Origin: JABDIY01 sp963803845 | GTDB taxonomy: Bacteria; Actinomycetota; Acidimicrobiia; Acidimicrobiales; SZUA-35 | Direction of reading: 5' to 3' | Assembly: GCA_963803845.1 (NCBI GenBank) | Contig: CAWDNZ010000005.1 | Span: forward strand, 496,001 to 560,000 | Length of the DNA stretch: 64,000 bases | Part shown: piece by piece, positions 8,671 through 17,289 of the stretch | Layout of the letters: each line of letters opens with the position of its first letter | How positions within the stretch are numbered: position 1 is the first letter of the stretch | Program-made: the position numbers and the translations under genes | Notes under the pieces: model-generated | Seen by the model: the letters and a program-made list of their open reading frames with translations, nothing else | Databases searched by the model: none | What the model was told of the DNA's origin: nothing

Positions 8671-9866
8671 TCTCCCCGCTGGCTCCCGATTCATTTCCCG
8701 ACCTTCCTGGGATCGCAGGGGTGCGCATCGGAACGCTCGCCGCCGGACTGCGCTACCAGGGTCGTCCCGATGTGTTTTTGGCAGAAGTGGCAGCGGGATC
8801 AACCGTTGGCGCCGTCTTCACCACAACCAAATGCCCCTCGGCCCCGGTGGACTGGTGCAAGCACCTGGTGGCCCAGGACGTTGAGCCGCGAGCGGTTGTT
8901 TGCAACGCCGGCAACGCCAACGCATTCACGGGCCGCGCCGGGGTCCACACGATCGAAGAAACGGTTTGCGCTGTCAGCGCCCTCTTGGGGGTGGCTTCAA
9001 CGTCGGTGTTTGTGGCCTCCACCGGGGTGATCGGTGAACCGGTGGACGATGCTCAACTGGTGGCCGCCGTCGACGCCGTATCCGTGGAACCCTCAGGCCA
9101 TGACGGATGGGCTGCGGCCGCAGATGCAATCCGCACCACCGACACCTTCGCCAAGGCCTCTACCCGCCCGGTTGTCGATGGCGTGAACATCGTTGGTATC
9201 GCCAAGGGGAGCGGGATGATCGCCCCCAACATGGCCACCATGCTGGGGTTCATCTTCACCGACGCCATGGTGTCAACCGATGAGTTGCAGGCCGCCACTG
9301 CGGCCGCCGCAGGCAAGAGTTTCAACCGCATCACGGTGGATTCCGACACCTCCACCAGCGACTCGGTCATCGTTCTGGCCACTGGTGCCTCCGGCATCAC
9401 TCCCACCCCCGCAGAATTTTCTGCGGCTCTTGACGCGGTCATGCTGGACCTTGCTCACCAGATCGTGCGCGACGGAGAAGGTGCCACCAAGTTCATCGAG
9501 GTGCAGGTGACCGGGGCCGCGAGTGAGCGGGCCGCCGAGGCGATCGCCCGCTCCATCGCCGACTCCCCGTTGGTCAAGACGGCGCTCGCCGCAGAGGATG
9601 CCAACTGGGGTCGCATCGTGATGGCGGTTGGCAAGTCCGGAGAAGCGGCCGAGCGCGACCAACTTCGCATTCAGATCGGGCCAGAATTGGTGGCCGACGG
9701 TGGCGTTGTTCACCCCAATTACTCAGAGGACCGGGCAACCGATCACCTTCGGGGGGCCAACGTAGCTCTCGCCGTCGACGTTGGTGTGGGAACCGGTACG
9801 GCCACCGTGTGGACCTGTGATCTGACCCATGGCTACATCGACATCAACGCTGGATACCGCTCATGA
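8667..9866 (+). CDS. argJ: Bifunctional glutamate N-acetyltransferase / ornithine acetyltransferase
   Basis: Transfers the acetyl group from N-acetylornithine to glutamate and, in bifunctional members, also makes N-acetylglutamate from acetyl-CoA. The 399-residue precursor contains the self-cleavage site APNMATMLGF near residue 190, where the Thr becomes the N-terminal nucleophile of the beta chain, preceded by KGSGMI. The C-terminal YSEDRATDHLRGANVALAVDVG region is typical. No argE is seen in this window, and none is needed because ArgJ recycles acetyl groups. It is linked to both neighbours by four-base overlaps (8667-8670 and 9863-9866), showing tight translational coupling. Confidence 0.95.
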   Translation: MISPLAPDSFPDLPGIAGVRIGTLAAGLRYQGRPDVFLAEVAAGSTVGAVFTTTKCPSAPVDWCKHLVAQDVEPRAVVCNAGNANAFTGRAGVHTIEETVCAVSALLGVASTSVFVASTGVIGEPVDDAQLVAAVDAVSVEPSGHDGWAAAADAIRTTDTFAKASTRPVVDGVNIVGIAKGSGMIAPNMATMLGFIFTDAMVSTDELQAATAAAAGKSFNRITVDSDTSTSDSVIVLATGASGITPTPAEFSAALDAVMLDLAHQIVRDGEGATKFIEVQVTGAASERAAEAIARSIADSPLVKTALAAEDANWGRIVMAVGKSGEAAERDQLRIQIGPELVADGGVVHPNYSEDRATDHLRGANVALAVDVGVGTGTATVWTCDLTHGYIDINAGYRS

Positions 9867-10819
9867 CCAACACAGAGTCACCCCCACCTACCACCGACAC
9901 CGAAGATGTGATCGCCCTCCGGGGTTTCAGTCCCGAGCAGCGGGCCGGAGCATTGATCGAGGCGTTGCCCTACATTCAGCGGTTCCGGGACGCGATTGTG
10001 GTGGTGAAACTTGGCGGCAACGCCATGGTTGACGCGGACCTCTTCCGAACGTTCGCGGAGGACATCGTGCTGCTTCGGTCGGTTGGGCTGCAGCCGGTGG
10101 TGGTACATGGCGGCGGGCCCCAGATCGGAGCGCTTCTGAAACGGCTGGGCAAGGAATCGGAGTTTCGGGATGGCCTGCGGGTCACCGACGCCGAGACGCT
10201 CGACGTGGCCCGGATGGTGCTGGTGGGCAAGGTCGGTCGTGACATCGTTGCGGCTCTCAACACCCAGGGTGCGGCTGCCGTTGGGATTTCGGGCGAAGAT
10301 GCCGGCCTGATACTCGCCGCCGCCCGCAATCCGGATCTCGGGTTTGTTGGTGACGTCGTAGACGTGAAGGTCGACATCATCCAACGACTGCTCCACGAAC
10401 GGTTCATCCCGGTGGTCAGCACCATCGGTTCCGACGGCAAGGGCCAGGCGTACAACATCAACGCCGACTCTGTGGCGGCGGCCCTGGCCGGGGCGCTGGA
10501 GGCGGAGAAAGTGATCTACCTCACCGACATCGCCGGCTTGATGCTGGATGTCAACGATCCTGCCTCGATCATCCCTCGAACCACTGTTTCCCACCTCGAA
10601 GAATTGCGGCAAGCGGGGGTGATCGGCGGTGGCATGGTCCCCAAGATCCAGGCCTGCATCGACGCGGTCAACGACGGTGCCGGAAGCGCACATATGCTCG
10701 ATGGACGAATCCCCCATGTCTTGTTGTTGGAGCTTTTCACCGACGCCGGTATCGGCACCATGGTGACCTCCGACGATGCCCCCGAACCACTCTCCGATCA
10801 CCACCACGAGGTTTCTTGA
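9863..10819 (+). CDS. argB: Acetylglutamate kinase
   Basis: Phosphorylates N-acetylglutamate, usually the arginine-inhibited step. The 318-residue protein carries VVKLGGNAM near residue 50 and VVHGGGPQIG near 79, the glycine-rich ATP and substrate loops of the amino acid kinase fold, plus the C-terminal GGGMVPKIQACIDAV. It has an N-terminal extension of about 30 residues (LRGFSPEQRAGALIEALPYIQRF) of the kind that in hexameric, arginine-sensitive enzymes forms the interlacing N-helix, so feedback inhibition by arginine is likely. It starts inside the argJ stop. Confidence 0.95.
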   Translation: MTNTESPPPTTDTEDVIALRGFSPEQRAGALIEALPYIQRFRDAIVVVKLGGNAMVDADLFRTFAEDIVLLRSVGLQPVVVHGGGPQIGALLKRLGKESEFRDGLRVTDAETLDVARMVLVGKVGRDIVAALNTQGAAAVGISGEDAGLILAAARNPDLGFVGDVVDVKVDIIQRLLHERFIPVVSTIGSDGKGQAYNINADSVAAALAGALEAEKVIYLTDIAGLMLDVNDPASIIPRTTVSHLEELRQAGVIGGGMVPKIQACIDAVNDGAGSAHMLDGRIPHVLLLELFTDAGIGTMVTSDDAPEPLSDHHHEVS

Positions 10820-10822
10820 CCC

Positions 10823-12073
10823 ATGATTGCTTCCAGCGAAACCGAAGAGGTGAACCCGGCCGTCCTTGCTCACCAGAAGGCGGTTGGGGCCGCCGACGAG
10901 CTCACAATGTGCCCGGTGATGCCAACCTACGGGCCGGTCTCGGTGATGATGGTCAAGGGCGCCGGCAGCGAGCTCTGGGATGCGAATGGAAAACGCTACA
11001 TCGACTGGCTGGCGGGCATCGCCGTCTGCTCGCTTGGCCATTCCCATCCGGTGGTGGCCGACGCCATTGCAGCCCAGGCCAAGAAACTCCTGCATGTCTC
11101 CAACCTCTTCGCCACCGAGCACCAAGGACCTGTCTCCAACCTCATTTCCCAGATGGTCGGTCGGCCCGGTCAGGTGTTCTTCGCCAACTCTGGTGCTGAG
11201 GCCAACGAGGCCGCACTGAAGCTGGCCCGCAAGTGGGGTGGCCGTGGGAGACACAAGGTTGTCTGTGCCTATCAGAGCTTCCATGGCCGCACGCTGAATA
11301 CCCTCGCCGCCACCGGCCAACCCGCAAAATGGGAAGCATTCCAGCCGCTCCCAGAAGGTTTCAAGCATGCGGTCTGGGCCGACATCGACGACCTCGAACG
11401 GCAGCTGGATGACACCGTGGCCGCGATTCTGCTGGAGCCAGTGCAGGGCGAAGGCGGTGTCAATCCGGCGTCGGTCGAATACTTCGCAGCCGTGCGCCGC
11501 ATGTGCGATGAGCGGGGCCTCCTGTTCATCGTGGATGAGGTGCAAGCGGGATTGGGCCGAACCGGCAAGTGGTTCGGTTTCCAACACTTCTTTCCTGAGG
11601 GAGAGGGTCCCGACGTGATCACCATTGCCAAGGCGCTGGGCAATGGTGTGCCAATCGGGGCATGTTGGGCCACTCCCACGGCGGCCGCCGCGTTCGAGAG
11701 GGGTGACCATGCAACAACTTTCGGCGGTCAACCGATCGCAACGTCGGCGGCGCGTGCCACTCTCGAGACGATGATCGCAATCGACGCGCCGGCTATGGCT
11801 GCCCAAAAGGCCGAGAAACTCGTAGCCGCCGTTTCGGTGATCGAGGGGGTGGTTGGAACCCGTGGGTTGGGTCTGCTCATGGCGGTCGAGTTAGCCGAAG
11901 GGATCGACGCTGCTGCGGTGGCGGCTGAATGCCTTCGGCAGGGACTGGTGCTGAACGCTGTCACTGGCTCGGCCTTGCGGCTGACCCCGCCGATCACCAT
12001 TCCCGATGAGCTCATCGCCGAAGGTGCCCAGATCTTGGCCAGCGTGATCGAGACTGTGAAAGCGGGCCAATGA
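10823..12073 (+). CDS. argD: Acetylornithine aminotransferase
   Basis: PLP enzyme converting N-acetylglutamate semialdehyde to N-acetylornithine. In its 416 residues are FFANSGAEANEAALKLAR (phosphate-binding region, near 115-132), FIVDEVQAGLGRTGKWFG (PLP Asp, near 235) and the PLP lysine in ITIAKALGNGVPIGA (near 270). The N-terminal 35 residues are longer than in minimal family members. It starts three bases after argB and overlaps argF by four bases. A second argD-like aminotransferase at 53.1-54.6 kb belongs to taurine metabolism and differs clearly in sequence. Confidence 0.95.
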   Translation: MIASSETEEVNPAVLAHQKAVGAADELTMCPVMPTYGPVSVMMVKGAGSELWDANGKRYIDWLAGIAVCSLGHSHPVVADAIAAQAKKLLHVSNLFATEHQGPVSNLISQMVGRPGQVFFANSGAEANEAALKLARKWGGRGRHKVVCAYQSFHGRTLNTLAATGQPAKWEAFQPLPEGFKHAVWADIDDLERQLDDTVAAILLEPVQGEGGVNPASVEYFAAVRRMCDERGLLFIVDEVQAGLGRTGKWFGFQHFFPEGEGPDVITIAKALGNGVPIGACWATPTAAAAFERGDHATTFGGQPIATSAARATLETMIAIDAPAMAAQKAEKLVAAVSVIEGVVGTRGLGLLMAVELAEGIDAAAVAAECLRQGLVLNAVTGSALRLTPPITIPDELIAEGAQILASVIETVKAGQ

Positions 12074-12975
12074 AACACATATTGGAAATCGACGACCTGA
12101 CCACCGATGGCCTGCGAAACATCGTGGACCACTCCCGCAAACCACTGGCCGACCTCGGCCGACCCTTGGAAGGACAGGGGGTGGCCTGCTATTTCGCCAA
12201 GCAGTCGGCCCGTACCCGCAACTCCACCGAAATGGCGGTGGTGCAACTGGGTGGTCACCCTGTCTACATCACCGACGACGAGGTCAGCCTGGGCAAGCGT
12301 GAGTCGGTCGCCGACGTCACCAGAACCTTCGCCTGCTATCACCGAATTCTCTGCGCACGCGTGTATGCCCACGAGGTTGTGGAAGAGATGGCGGCCCTCA
12401 ACGTGCTGCCGATCATCAACCTGCTGTCCGACGCCGCCCACCCGCTGCAGGCCATCGCCGACGTGCTCACCATCATCGACGAGTTCGGCACGGTGGAGGG
12501 CAAGGTGGTCACCTACGTCGGCGACGCCAACAACGTGACTCGATCCCTGGCGCTAGCCGTTGGCATGCTGGGCGGCGAGGTCCGAGTGGTAACGCCGCCG
12601 GGCCAGAAGTTCTCCGAGCTGGATGCCGACCGGATCCGGGCCGCCGGCGTTGAGTTCACCGCCAGCGACCGAGTGAGCGACATGGTTCCCGGCTCGGACG
12701 TGATCTACAACGACACGTGGATTTCCATGGGTGAGGAAGACATTCGCCAGGAGAAGCTGAAAGCTTTCGAGGGTTTCCAGGTGACCTCCGATCTCTTGAA
12801 CCTCGCCCCAGAAGCGATCTTCATGCACTGCCTTCCCGCCCATCGGGGTGAGGAGGTCACCGACGAGGTTCTCGACGGACCCCGCAGCCGGATCTGGGCC
12901 CAAGCTGCCAACCGTTTGAACGCTGCCCGGGGCGCCCTTTGGTTCCTCGCCACCCATCCGTCCAATCAGCCATGA
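12070..12975 (+). CDS. argF: Ornithine carbamoyltransferase
   Basis: Makes citrulline from ornithine and carbamoyl phosphate. The 301-residue protein shows the carbamoyl-phosphate loop SARTRNS near residue 48, the HPLQAIAD segment near 135 and the ornithine-site HCLPAHRGEEV near 255. The second position of the STRTR loop is Ala in place of Thr or Met, within the variation seen in the family. The start overlaps the argD stop in ATGA. Confidence 0.95.
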   Translation: MKHILEIDDLTTDGLRNIVDHSRKPLADLGRPLEGQGVACYFAKQSARTRNSTEMAVVQLGGHPVYITDDEVSLGKRESVADVTRTFACYHRILCARVYAHEVVEEMAALNVLPIINLLSDAAHPLQAIADVLTIIDEFGTVEGKVVTYVGDANNVTRSLALAVGMLGGEVRVVTPPGQKFSELDADRIRAAGVEFTASDRVSDMVPGSDVIYNDTWISMGEEDIRQEKLKAFEGFQVTSDLLNLAPEAIFMHCLPAHRGEEVTDEVLDGPRSRIWAQAANRLNAARGALWFLATHPSNQP

Positions 12976-12991
12976 AGTCCGAGACCTGCCG

Positions 12992-13477
12992 ATGAGCCTC
13001 TCCAAGACCCAGCGTCAACACCGGATTGGGCGCATTCTCGATTCTCACGCGGTGTCCAGTCAGGCCCGGTTGGTGGATCTGCTGGCCCAGACCGAAAACA
13101 TCGTGGCAACTCAGGCCACGGTGTCCAGAGATCTGGATGAGATGGGCGCCGTCAAGGTTCGCATAGCCGGAGGGGCCTCGGTCTACGCCGTCCCGGAACA
13201 CCCGGCCGATCAGCACGCCCCGGAAGATCATCTTCGACGTCTCATGGGGGAGTGGGTGGTCGAGGCCGATCGCTCCGGCGACCTCGTGGTACTGAGAACC
13301 CCGCCGGGATCCGCCCACGTGGTGGCCTCGGCGTTGGACCGATCCGGCGTGGCAAATGTCATCGGTACGGTGGCGGGCGACGACACCCTCCTCATCATCA
13401 GCGCCGCAGGTCGCGGCGCCCACGTTCTGGCCCACCTTTCCGACCTCAGCGGGCTGGATGATTCGAAAACCAGATAG
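12992..13477 (+). CDS. argR: Arginine repressor
   Basis: A 161-residue ArgR. The N-terminal winged helix (about 8-75) contains ATQATVSRDLDEMGAVK, the DNA-recognition helix of the family. The C-terminal trimerisation and arginine-binding domain carries GTVAGDDTLLII near residue 130, with the paired acidic residues that bind arginine. It sits inside the operon it is expected to control; the matching ARG box is found over the argC promoter, so autoregulation is likely. Confidence 0.95.
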   Translation: MSLSKTQRQHRIGRILDSHAVSSQARLVDLLAQTENIVATQATVSRDLDEMGAVKVRIAGGASVYAVPEHPADQHAPEDHLRRLMGEWVVEADRSGDLVVLRTPPGSAHVVASALDRSGVANVIGTVAGDDTLLIISAAGRGAHVLAHLSDLSGLDDSKTR

Positions 13478-13486
13478 GAAACAGTT

Positions 13487-14719
13487 GTGAGCAAGACAGA
13501 TGTAAATCGCGTGGTCCTGGCCTATTCCGGGGGGCTTGACACCTCGGTGATCCTTCAGTGGTTGAAGGACGAATACGAGTGCGAGGTGGTGACCTTCACC
13601 GCCGATCTCGGCCAGGGCGAGGAGCTCGAACCAGCTCGGGCCAAAGCGGTGGAAATGGGCGTCCCCGACGAACATATCTACATCGACGATCTCCGCGAAG
13701 AGTTCGTGTCCGATTTCGTGTTCCCTATGTTCCGGGCCAACACGATCTACGAAGGCGAGTACTTGCTGGGCACCTCGATCGCCCGGCCACTCATCGCTAA
13801 ACGGCTCGTTGAGATCGCCCGAGAGACCAAGGCCGACGCCATCAGCCATGGCGCCACCGGCAAGGGAAATGACCAGGTCCGTTTCGAGCTCGGCGCCTAC
13901 GCCCTGGAGCCCGGAATCAAGATCATCGCCCCATGGCGAGAGTGGGACCTGTTGTCTCGCGAGAAGCTGTTGGCGTATGCCGCCGATCGCAAGATCCCGA
14001 TCGAGATGAGCCATGGCTCCAAGAGCCCGTTCAGCATGGATGCCAACATGTTGCACATCTCCTACGAAGGCGGTCCGTTGGAGAACCCTTGGACCGAACC
14101 ACCGGCGGAGATGTGGCGTTGGTCGGTGTCGGCCGAGGCGGCCCCCAACGAGGCCACCTATATCGAACTTACCTATGCCCACGGCGACATCGTGGCGATC
14201 GATGGTCAGTCCATGACGCCATCTGAGGTTCTGCTCTATCTCAATGAGGTAGGCGGCGCCAACGGCGTCGGCCGGCTGGACATTGTGGAGAACCGGTACG
14301 TGGGAATGAAGAGCCGCGGGGCCTACGAAACACCGGGGGGCACGATCATGATGCGGGCCCACCGCGCCATTGAGAGCATCACCCTGGACCGGGAGGTGGC
14401 CCATCTCAAGGACGAACTCATGCCTCGGTACGCCACGTTGGTGTACAACGGCTACTGGTGGAGCCCGGAGCGGCTCATGTTGCAGACCGCGATCGATCAC
14501 AGCCAAGCTCACGTGAACGGCGACGTCCGAGTGAAGCTCTACAAGGGCAACGTGGAAATCACGGGACGACGATCCAACGACTCGCTCTTCGACCAGAACA
14601 TCGCCACCTTCGAAGATGACGGCGGTGCCTACAACCAGGCCGACGCCGAAGGTTTCATCAAACTCAACGCCCTCCGCCTCCGCACCCTCGCCACCAAACG
14701 CGGCGGCCAGCCCACTTGA
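13487..14719 (+). CDS. argG: Argininosuccinate synthase
   Basis: Joins citrulline and aspartate using ATP. The 410-residue protein opens with VVLAYSGGLDTSVI, the P-loop-like pyrophosphatase motif, and contains HGATGKGNDQVRFE near residue 120 and SPFSMDANMLHISYEGG near 180. The GTG start at 13487 is preceded by AGGAAAC. It follows argR by nine bases. A 244-base repeat-bearing interval separates it from argH. Confidence 0.95.
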   Translation: MSKTDVNRVVLAYSGGLDTSVILQWLKDEYECEVVTFTADLGQGEELEPARAKAVEMGVPDEHIYIDDLREEFVSDFVFPMFRANTIYEGEYLLGTSIARPLIAKRLVEIARETKADAISHGATGKGNDQVRFELGAYALEPGIKIIAPWREWDLLSREKLLAYAADRKIPIEMSHGSKSPFSMDANMLHISYEGGPLENPWTEPPAEMWRWSVSAEAAPNEATYIELTYAHGDIVAIDGQSMTPSEVLLYLNEVGGANGVGRLDIVENRYVGMKSRGAYETPGGTIMMRAHRAIESITLDREVAHLKDELMPRYATLVYNGYWWSPERLMLQTAIDHSQAHVNGDVRVKLYKGNVEITGRRSNDSLFDQNIATFEDDGGAYNQADAEGFIKLNALRLRTLATKRGGQPT

Positions 14720-14739
14720 GTAAATTGATTGCGTCCGCT

Positions 14740-14926
14740 CACGAAGCCTGGATTCTCCCCTCCAGGGGGGCCGTTCCATCGCCACGGAGGCGCCGCCTCC
14801 GGGCCCAACACAAAATCTCGCTTTACCCTTCGCCCTTCACACCGCAACGCCCTCGCTGGAGGCGACAAGCACAGGCTTCGTGGGTTCGCGCAATCATGAC
14901 ACCCACGCGCTCAGGCCGGCGGGCCA
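14740..14926. repeat. Mosaic dispersed repeat, copy A (between argG and argH)
   Basis: The argG-argH gap shares five modules with the interval after xsc (copy B, 52042-52193). 14770-14805 is identical over 36 bases to the reverse complement of 52132-52167 and contains a palindrome with arms CGGAGGCG/CGCCTCCG around one base. 14845-14856 and 14910-14926 are also inverted relative to B. 14858-14879 (21 of 22) and 14886-14906 (20 of 21) match B in direct orientation. The modules therefore occur in mixed order and orientation, like a REP/BIME-type or miniature mobile repeat that has been rearranged. No reliable ORF lies in it. Confidence 0.75.
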
Positions 14927-14963
14927 CTTGCTTGACATCACCGCAGAACGAAGGAGCTGGACG

Positions 14964-16352
14964 ATGACAGATCGATCGCAGCTCTGGGCTGGGAGGTTTG
15001 ATGGGGGGCCGGCGGAGGCGCTACAGCGACTAAACGACAGCCTCCCGTTCGATCGCCGCATGTTCGCTCAGGACATCGAGGGCTCGAGGGCCCATGTGAA
15101 GATGCTGGCGGAAGTGGGGATTCTCACCACCGAGGAAGCGTCCGAGATCCTCGCTGCTCTTGATCAGGTGGAGGACGAAATGGCCTCCGGTCGATTCGAA
15201 CCGACGGCCGGGGATGAGGACATTCACACCGCGGTCGAACGCCGGGTCACCGAGATCGCTCCCGAGGCCGGAGGCAAGATCCACACGGGTCGGAGCCGCA
15301 ATGATCAGGTGGCAACCGATCTCCGGCTGTGGACAAAACGGGAGTTGCGCGAACTCGCCCAACTAGTAGTCCAGTTTCAGGCCACACTGCTGGCCCGGGC
15401 CGAAGAGGTGGGCGACGCCTACTTGCCGGCCTACACCCATCTCCAGCAGGCTCAACCGGTCACGTTGGCCCACCACCTCCTGGCCCACTGCTGGGCCCTT
15501 GCCCGCGATGTGGACCGCCTTCTTCAAACCATCGAGCGGGTGGATGTCTCTCCTTTGGGGGCTGGCGCTCTTGCTGGGTCTTCCCTCCCGCTGGACCCGG
15601 TACGAACTGCGGAGCTTCTGGGCTTCGGTGGCGTGTTCGACAACTCGCTGGATGCCGTGAGCGACCGTGATTTCGTGGCCGAAGCGCTCTTCGATCTCTC
15701 GCTGCTCGGTGTCCACCTCAGCCGAATCGGGGAGGAGCTGATCTTGTGGGCCACCACCGAGTTTGGATTCGTCTCTCTCGACGATGCCTTTAGCACCGGT
15801 TCGTCGATGATGCCCCAGAAGAAGAACCCCGATATTGCCGAATTGGCCCGGGGCAAGGCCGGCCGTTTGATCGGTCACCTCACCGGCTTTCTCGCCACTC
15901 TCAAGGGATTGCCGCTCACGTATAACAAGGATCTTCAAGAGGACAAGGAGCCGCTGTTTGACAGCTGTGACACGGTCCGGCTCACGCTTCTGGCGCTCGA
16001 TGGGATGGTCAGCACGCTGGTCTTCAACACCGATGCCATGGCCGCCCAGGCCGACAACCCATTTGCGGCGGCCACCGATCTGGCCGAGTTCCTTGTGAAG
16101 AAGGGCATGCCGTTTCGAAGCGCCCATCACGTTGTGGGGTCGCTGGTGCGGGCGGCGTTGGCCGGTGAGGGATCGCTCCCCGATCTTGTGGCCGCTCACG
16201 ATGAACTCGGCCCCGACGCTGCGGTCCTCATGCTGCCGGGCGCATCCATGGCCAACCGGACCACCCGGGGGAGCGGTGGACCGGCCGCTACGGCCGAAGA
16301 ACTCGAGCGATTTCGCCGTGCGCATGCAGGGCTCTCGGCGGCCGTTCGCTAA
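14964..16352 (+). CDS. argH: Argininosuccinate lyase
   Basis: Last step of arginine synthesis: releases fumarate from argininosuccinate. The 462-residue protein of the fumarase/aspartase superfamily contains GRSRNDQVATDLRLW near residue 110, HLQQAQPVTLAHH near 160 and the signature GSSMMPQKKNPD near 280 with the catalytic Ser loop. The ATG at 14964 is preceded by AAGGAG; an open frame reaches back to 14880 but runs through the repeat and lacks such a site. Because the repeat intervenes, argH may have its own promoter. Confidence 0.95.
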   Translation: MTDRSQLWAGRFDGGPAEALQRLNDSLPFDRRMFAQDIEGSRAHVKMLAEVGILTTEEASEILAALDQVEDEMASGRFEPTAGDEDIHTAVERRVTEIAPEAGGKIHTGRSRNDQVATDLRLWTKRELRELAQLVVQFQATLLARAEEVGDAYLPAYTHLQQAQPVTLAHHLLAHCWALARDVDRLLQTIERVDVSPLGAGALAGSSLPLDPVRTAELLGFGGVFDNSLDAVSDRDFVAEALFDLSLLGVHLSRIGEELILWATTEFGFVSLDDAFSTGSSMMPQKKNPDIAELARGKAGRLIGHLTGFLATLKGLPLTYNKDLQEDKEPLFDSCDTVRLTLLALDGMVSTLVFNTDAMAAQADNPFAAATDLAEFLVKKGMPFRSAHHVVGSLVRAALAGEGSLPDLVAAHDELGPDAAVLMLPGASMANRTTRGSGGPAATAEELERFRRAHAGLSAAVR

Positions 16353-16392
16353 TTGGCTCGACAGCTGACGGTGATCGTCGGACAATACGTTC

Positions 16393-16929
16393 ATGGATCC
16401 ATCACCTCGGAGCATCCCGGACCGGATCGAGGTGGGCTCGCTCGTGCTCGTCCGGCCGCAGCCAGCTGATTGCGATGAGCTGGTGGCCGCGTTGTCGGAG
16501 AGCGACGAGATCGCCCGGTGGACCCGGATTCCCTACCCCTACCGGCCGGAGCACTTCGATGCCTGGCTGGCCAGGGACAGTCACAGTTATCTGATCCGGA
16601 CCGAAGGTCGAATCATCGGCACGACCGGGGCGGGTGTTGATCCGGCCACCGCCACGGCCGAATTGGGTTACTGGATTGCGCCATACGCGCGGGGTGCTGG
16701 CCATGCTGTAACGGCCGCCCGGGCGGTGTGTGCGCTGGCATTCGATCGGGGGGCGCTGCGGATCTCTGCCAGCGTGATCGTTGGCAACCTCCCATCCAGC
16801 GCCGTCTTGGATCGTTTGGGGTTTACGCTTGAGGGGGTGCAGCGTTCGGTGCATTCAGTCAACTGTGAGGTCAACCCTGAGCGGGTCGATCTCCAGATGT
16901 GGTCACTGCTTCCGGGCGAGTTGACCTGA
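16393..16929 (+). CDS. GNAT-family N-acetyltransferase (RimJ/RimL-like)
   Basis: A 178-residue protein with the GNAT acetyl-CoA signature: ELGYWIAPYARGAGHAVTAARAV near residues 90-112 provides the pyrophosphate-binding turn, followed by RISASVIVGNLPSSAVLDRLGFTLEG, the C-terminal half of the RimJ/RimL type. The acceptor may be a protein N-terminus or a small molecule; the sequence does not say. It follows argH by 40 bases but need not belong to its function. Confidence 0.8.
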   Translation: MDPSPRSIPDRIEVGSLVLVRPQPADCDELVAALSESDEIARWTRIPYPYRPEHFDAWLARDSHSYLIRTEGRIIGTTGAGVDPATATAELGYWIAPYARGAGHAVTAARAVCALAFDRGALRISASVIVGNLPSSAVLDRLGFTLEGVQRSVHSVNCEVNPERVDLQMWSLLPGELT

Positions 16930-17001
16930 ACCACCGCAAATCCGGAGCGTTCGGTGCCCTGGAGGGCACTAAGTGCCCCGGATTACAGCGATACTTGCTC
17001 C

Positions 17002-17238
17002 ATGCCTAGCTGGCTTCTGATGTCGCTCATCCTGTCCGTCGGCCTGACGGTTCTTCTGAATGCCTTGCCCCGGTTGTTCCCAGGCGCATATGCCCGCATA
17101 CAGGAGAAGTTGACCGAGCAGGTGCAGCGATCTGACAAAGACGGTCCCAGCGTGCGCTTGTTCTTTCCATGGAAGTTCATGCTGATCGGCTCGATCGCCT
17201 TGACCGTCCTGCTCAACATGCTCAACCTGCTCAGGTAG
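17002..17238 (+). CDS. Small membrane protein with two predicted helices
   Basis: A 78-residue protein starting MPSWLLMSLILSV. Two hydrophobic stretches, about residues 3-22 and 55-75, flank a basic and polar middle (QEKLTEQVQRSDKDG). Both helices contain a similar LTVLLN motif. An upstream in-frame ATG at 16954 would add 16 residues without improving the start. The family is not recognised. The short length and two-helix layout fit actinobacterial DUF2905-like small membrane proteins. Confidence 0.6.
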   Translation: MPSWLLMSLILSVGLTVLLNALPRLFPGAYARIQEKLTEQVQRSDKDGPSVRLFFPWKFMLIGSIALTVLLNMLNLLR

Positions 17239-17289
17239 GGTTCGCTTCTTCCGTTATATAGAACTAAATACACTACTTGAGATCTGGAG

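Noticed and set aside
9878..11806. 642-residue minus-strand ORF across argB-argD
   Set aside because: Antisense shadow of well-conserved arginine genes; no family features.
12857..14785. 642-residue minus-strand ORF over argF-argR-argG
   Set aside because: Same reason: complementary-frame artefact of high GC.
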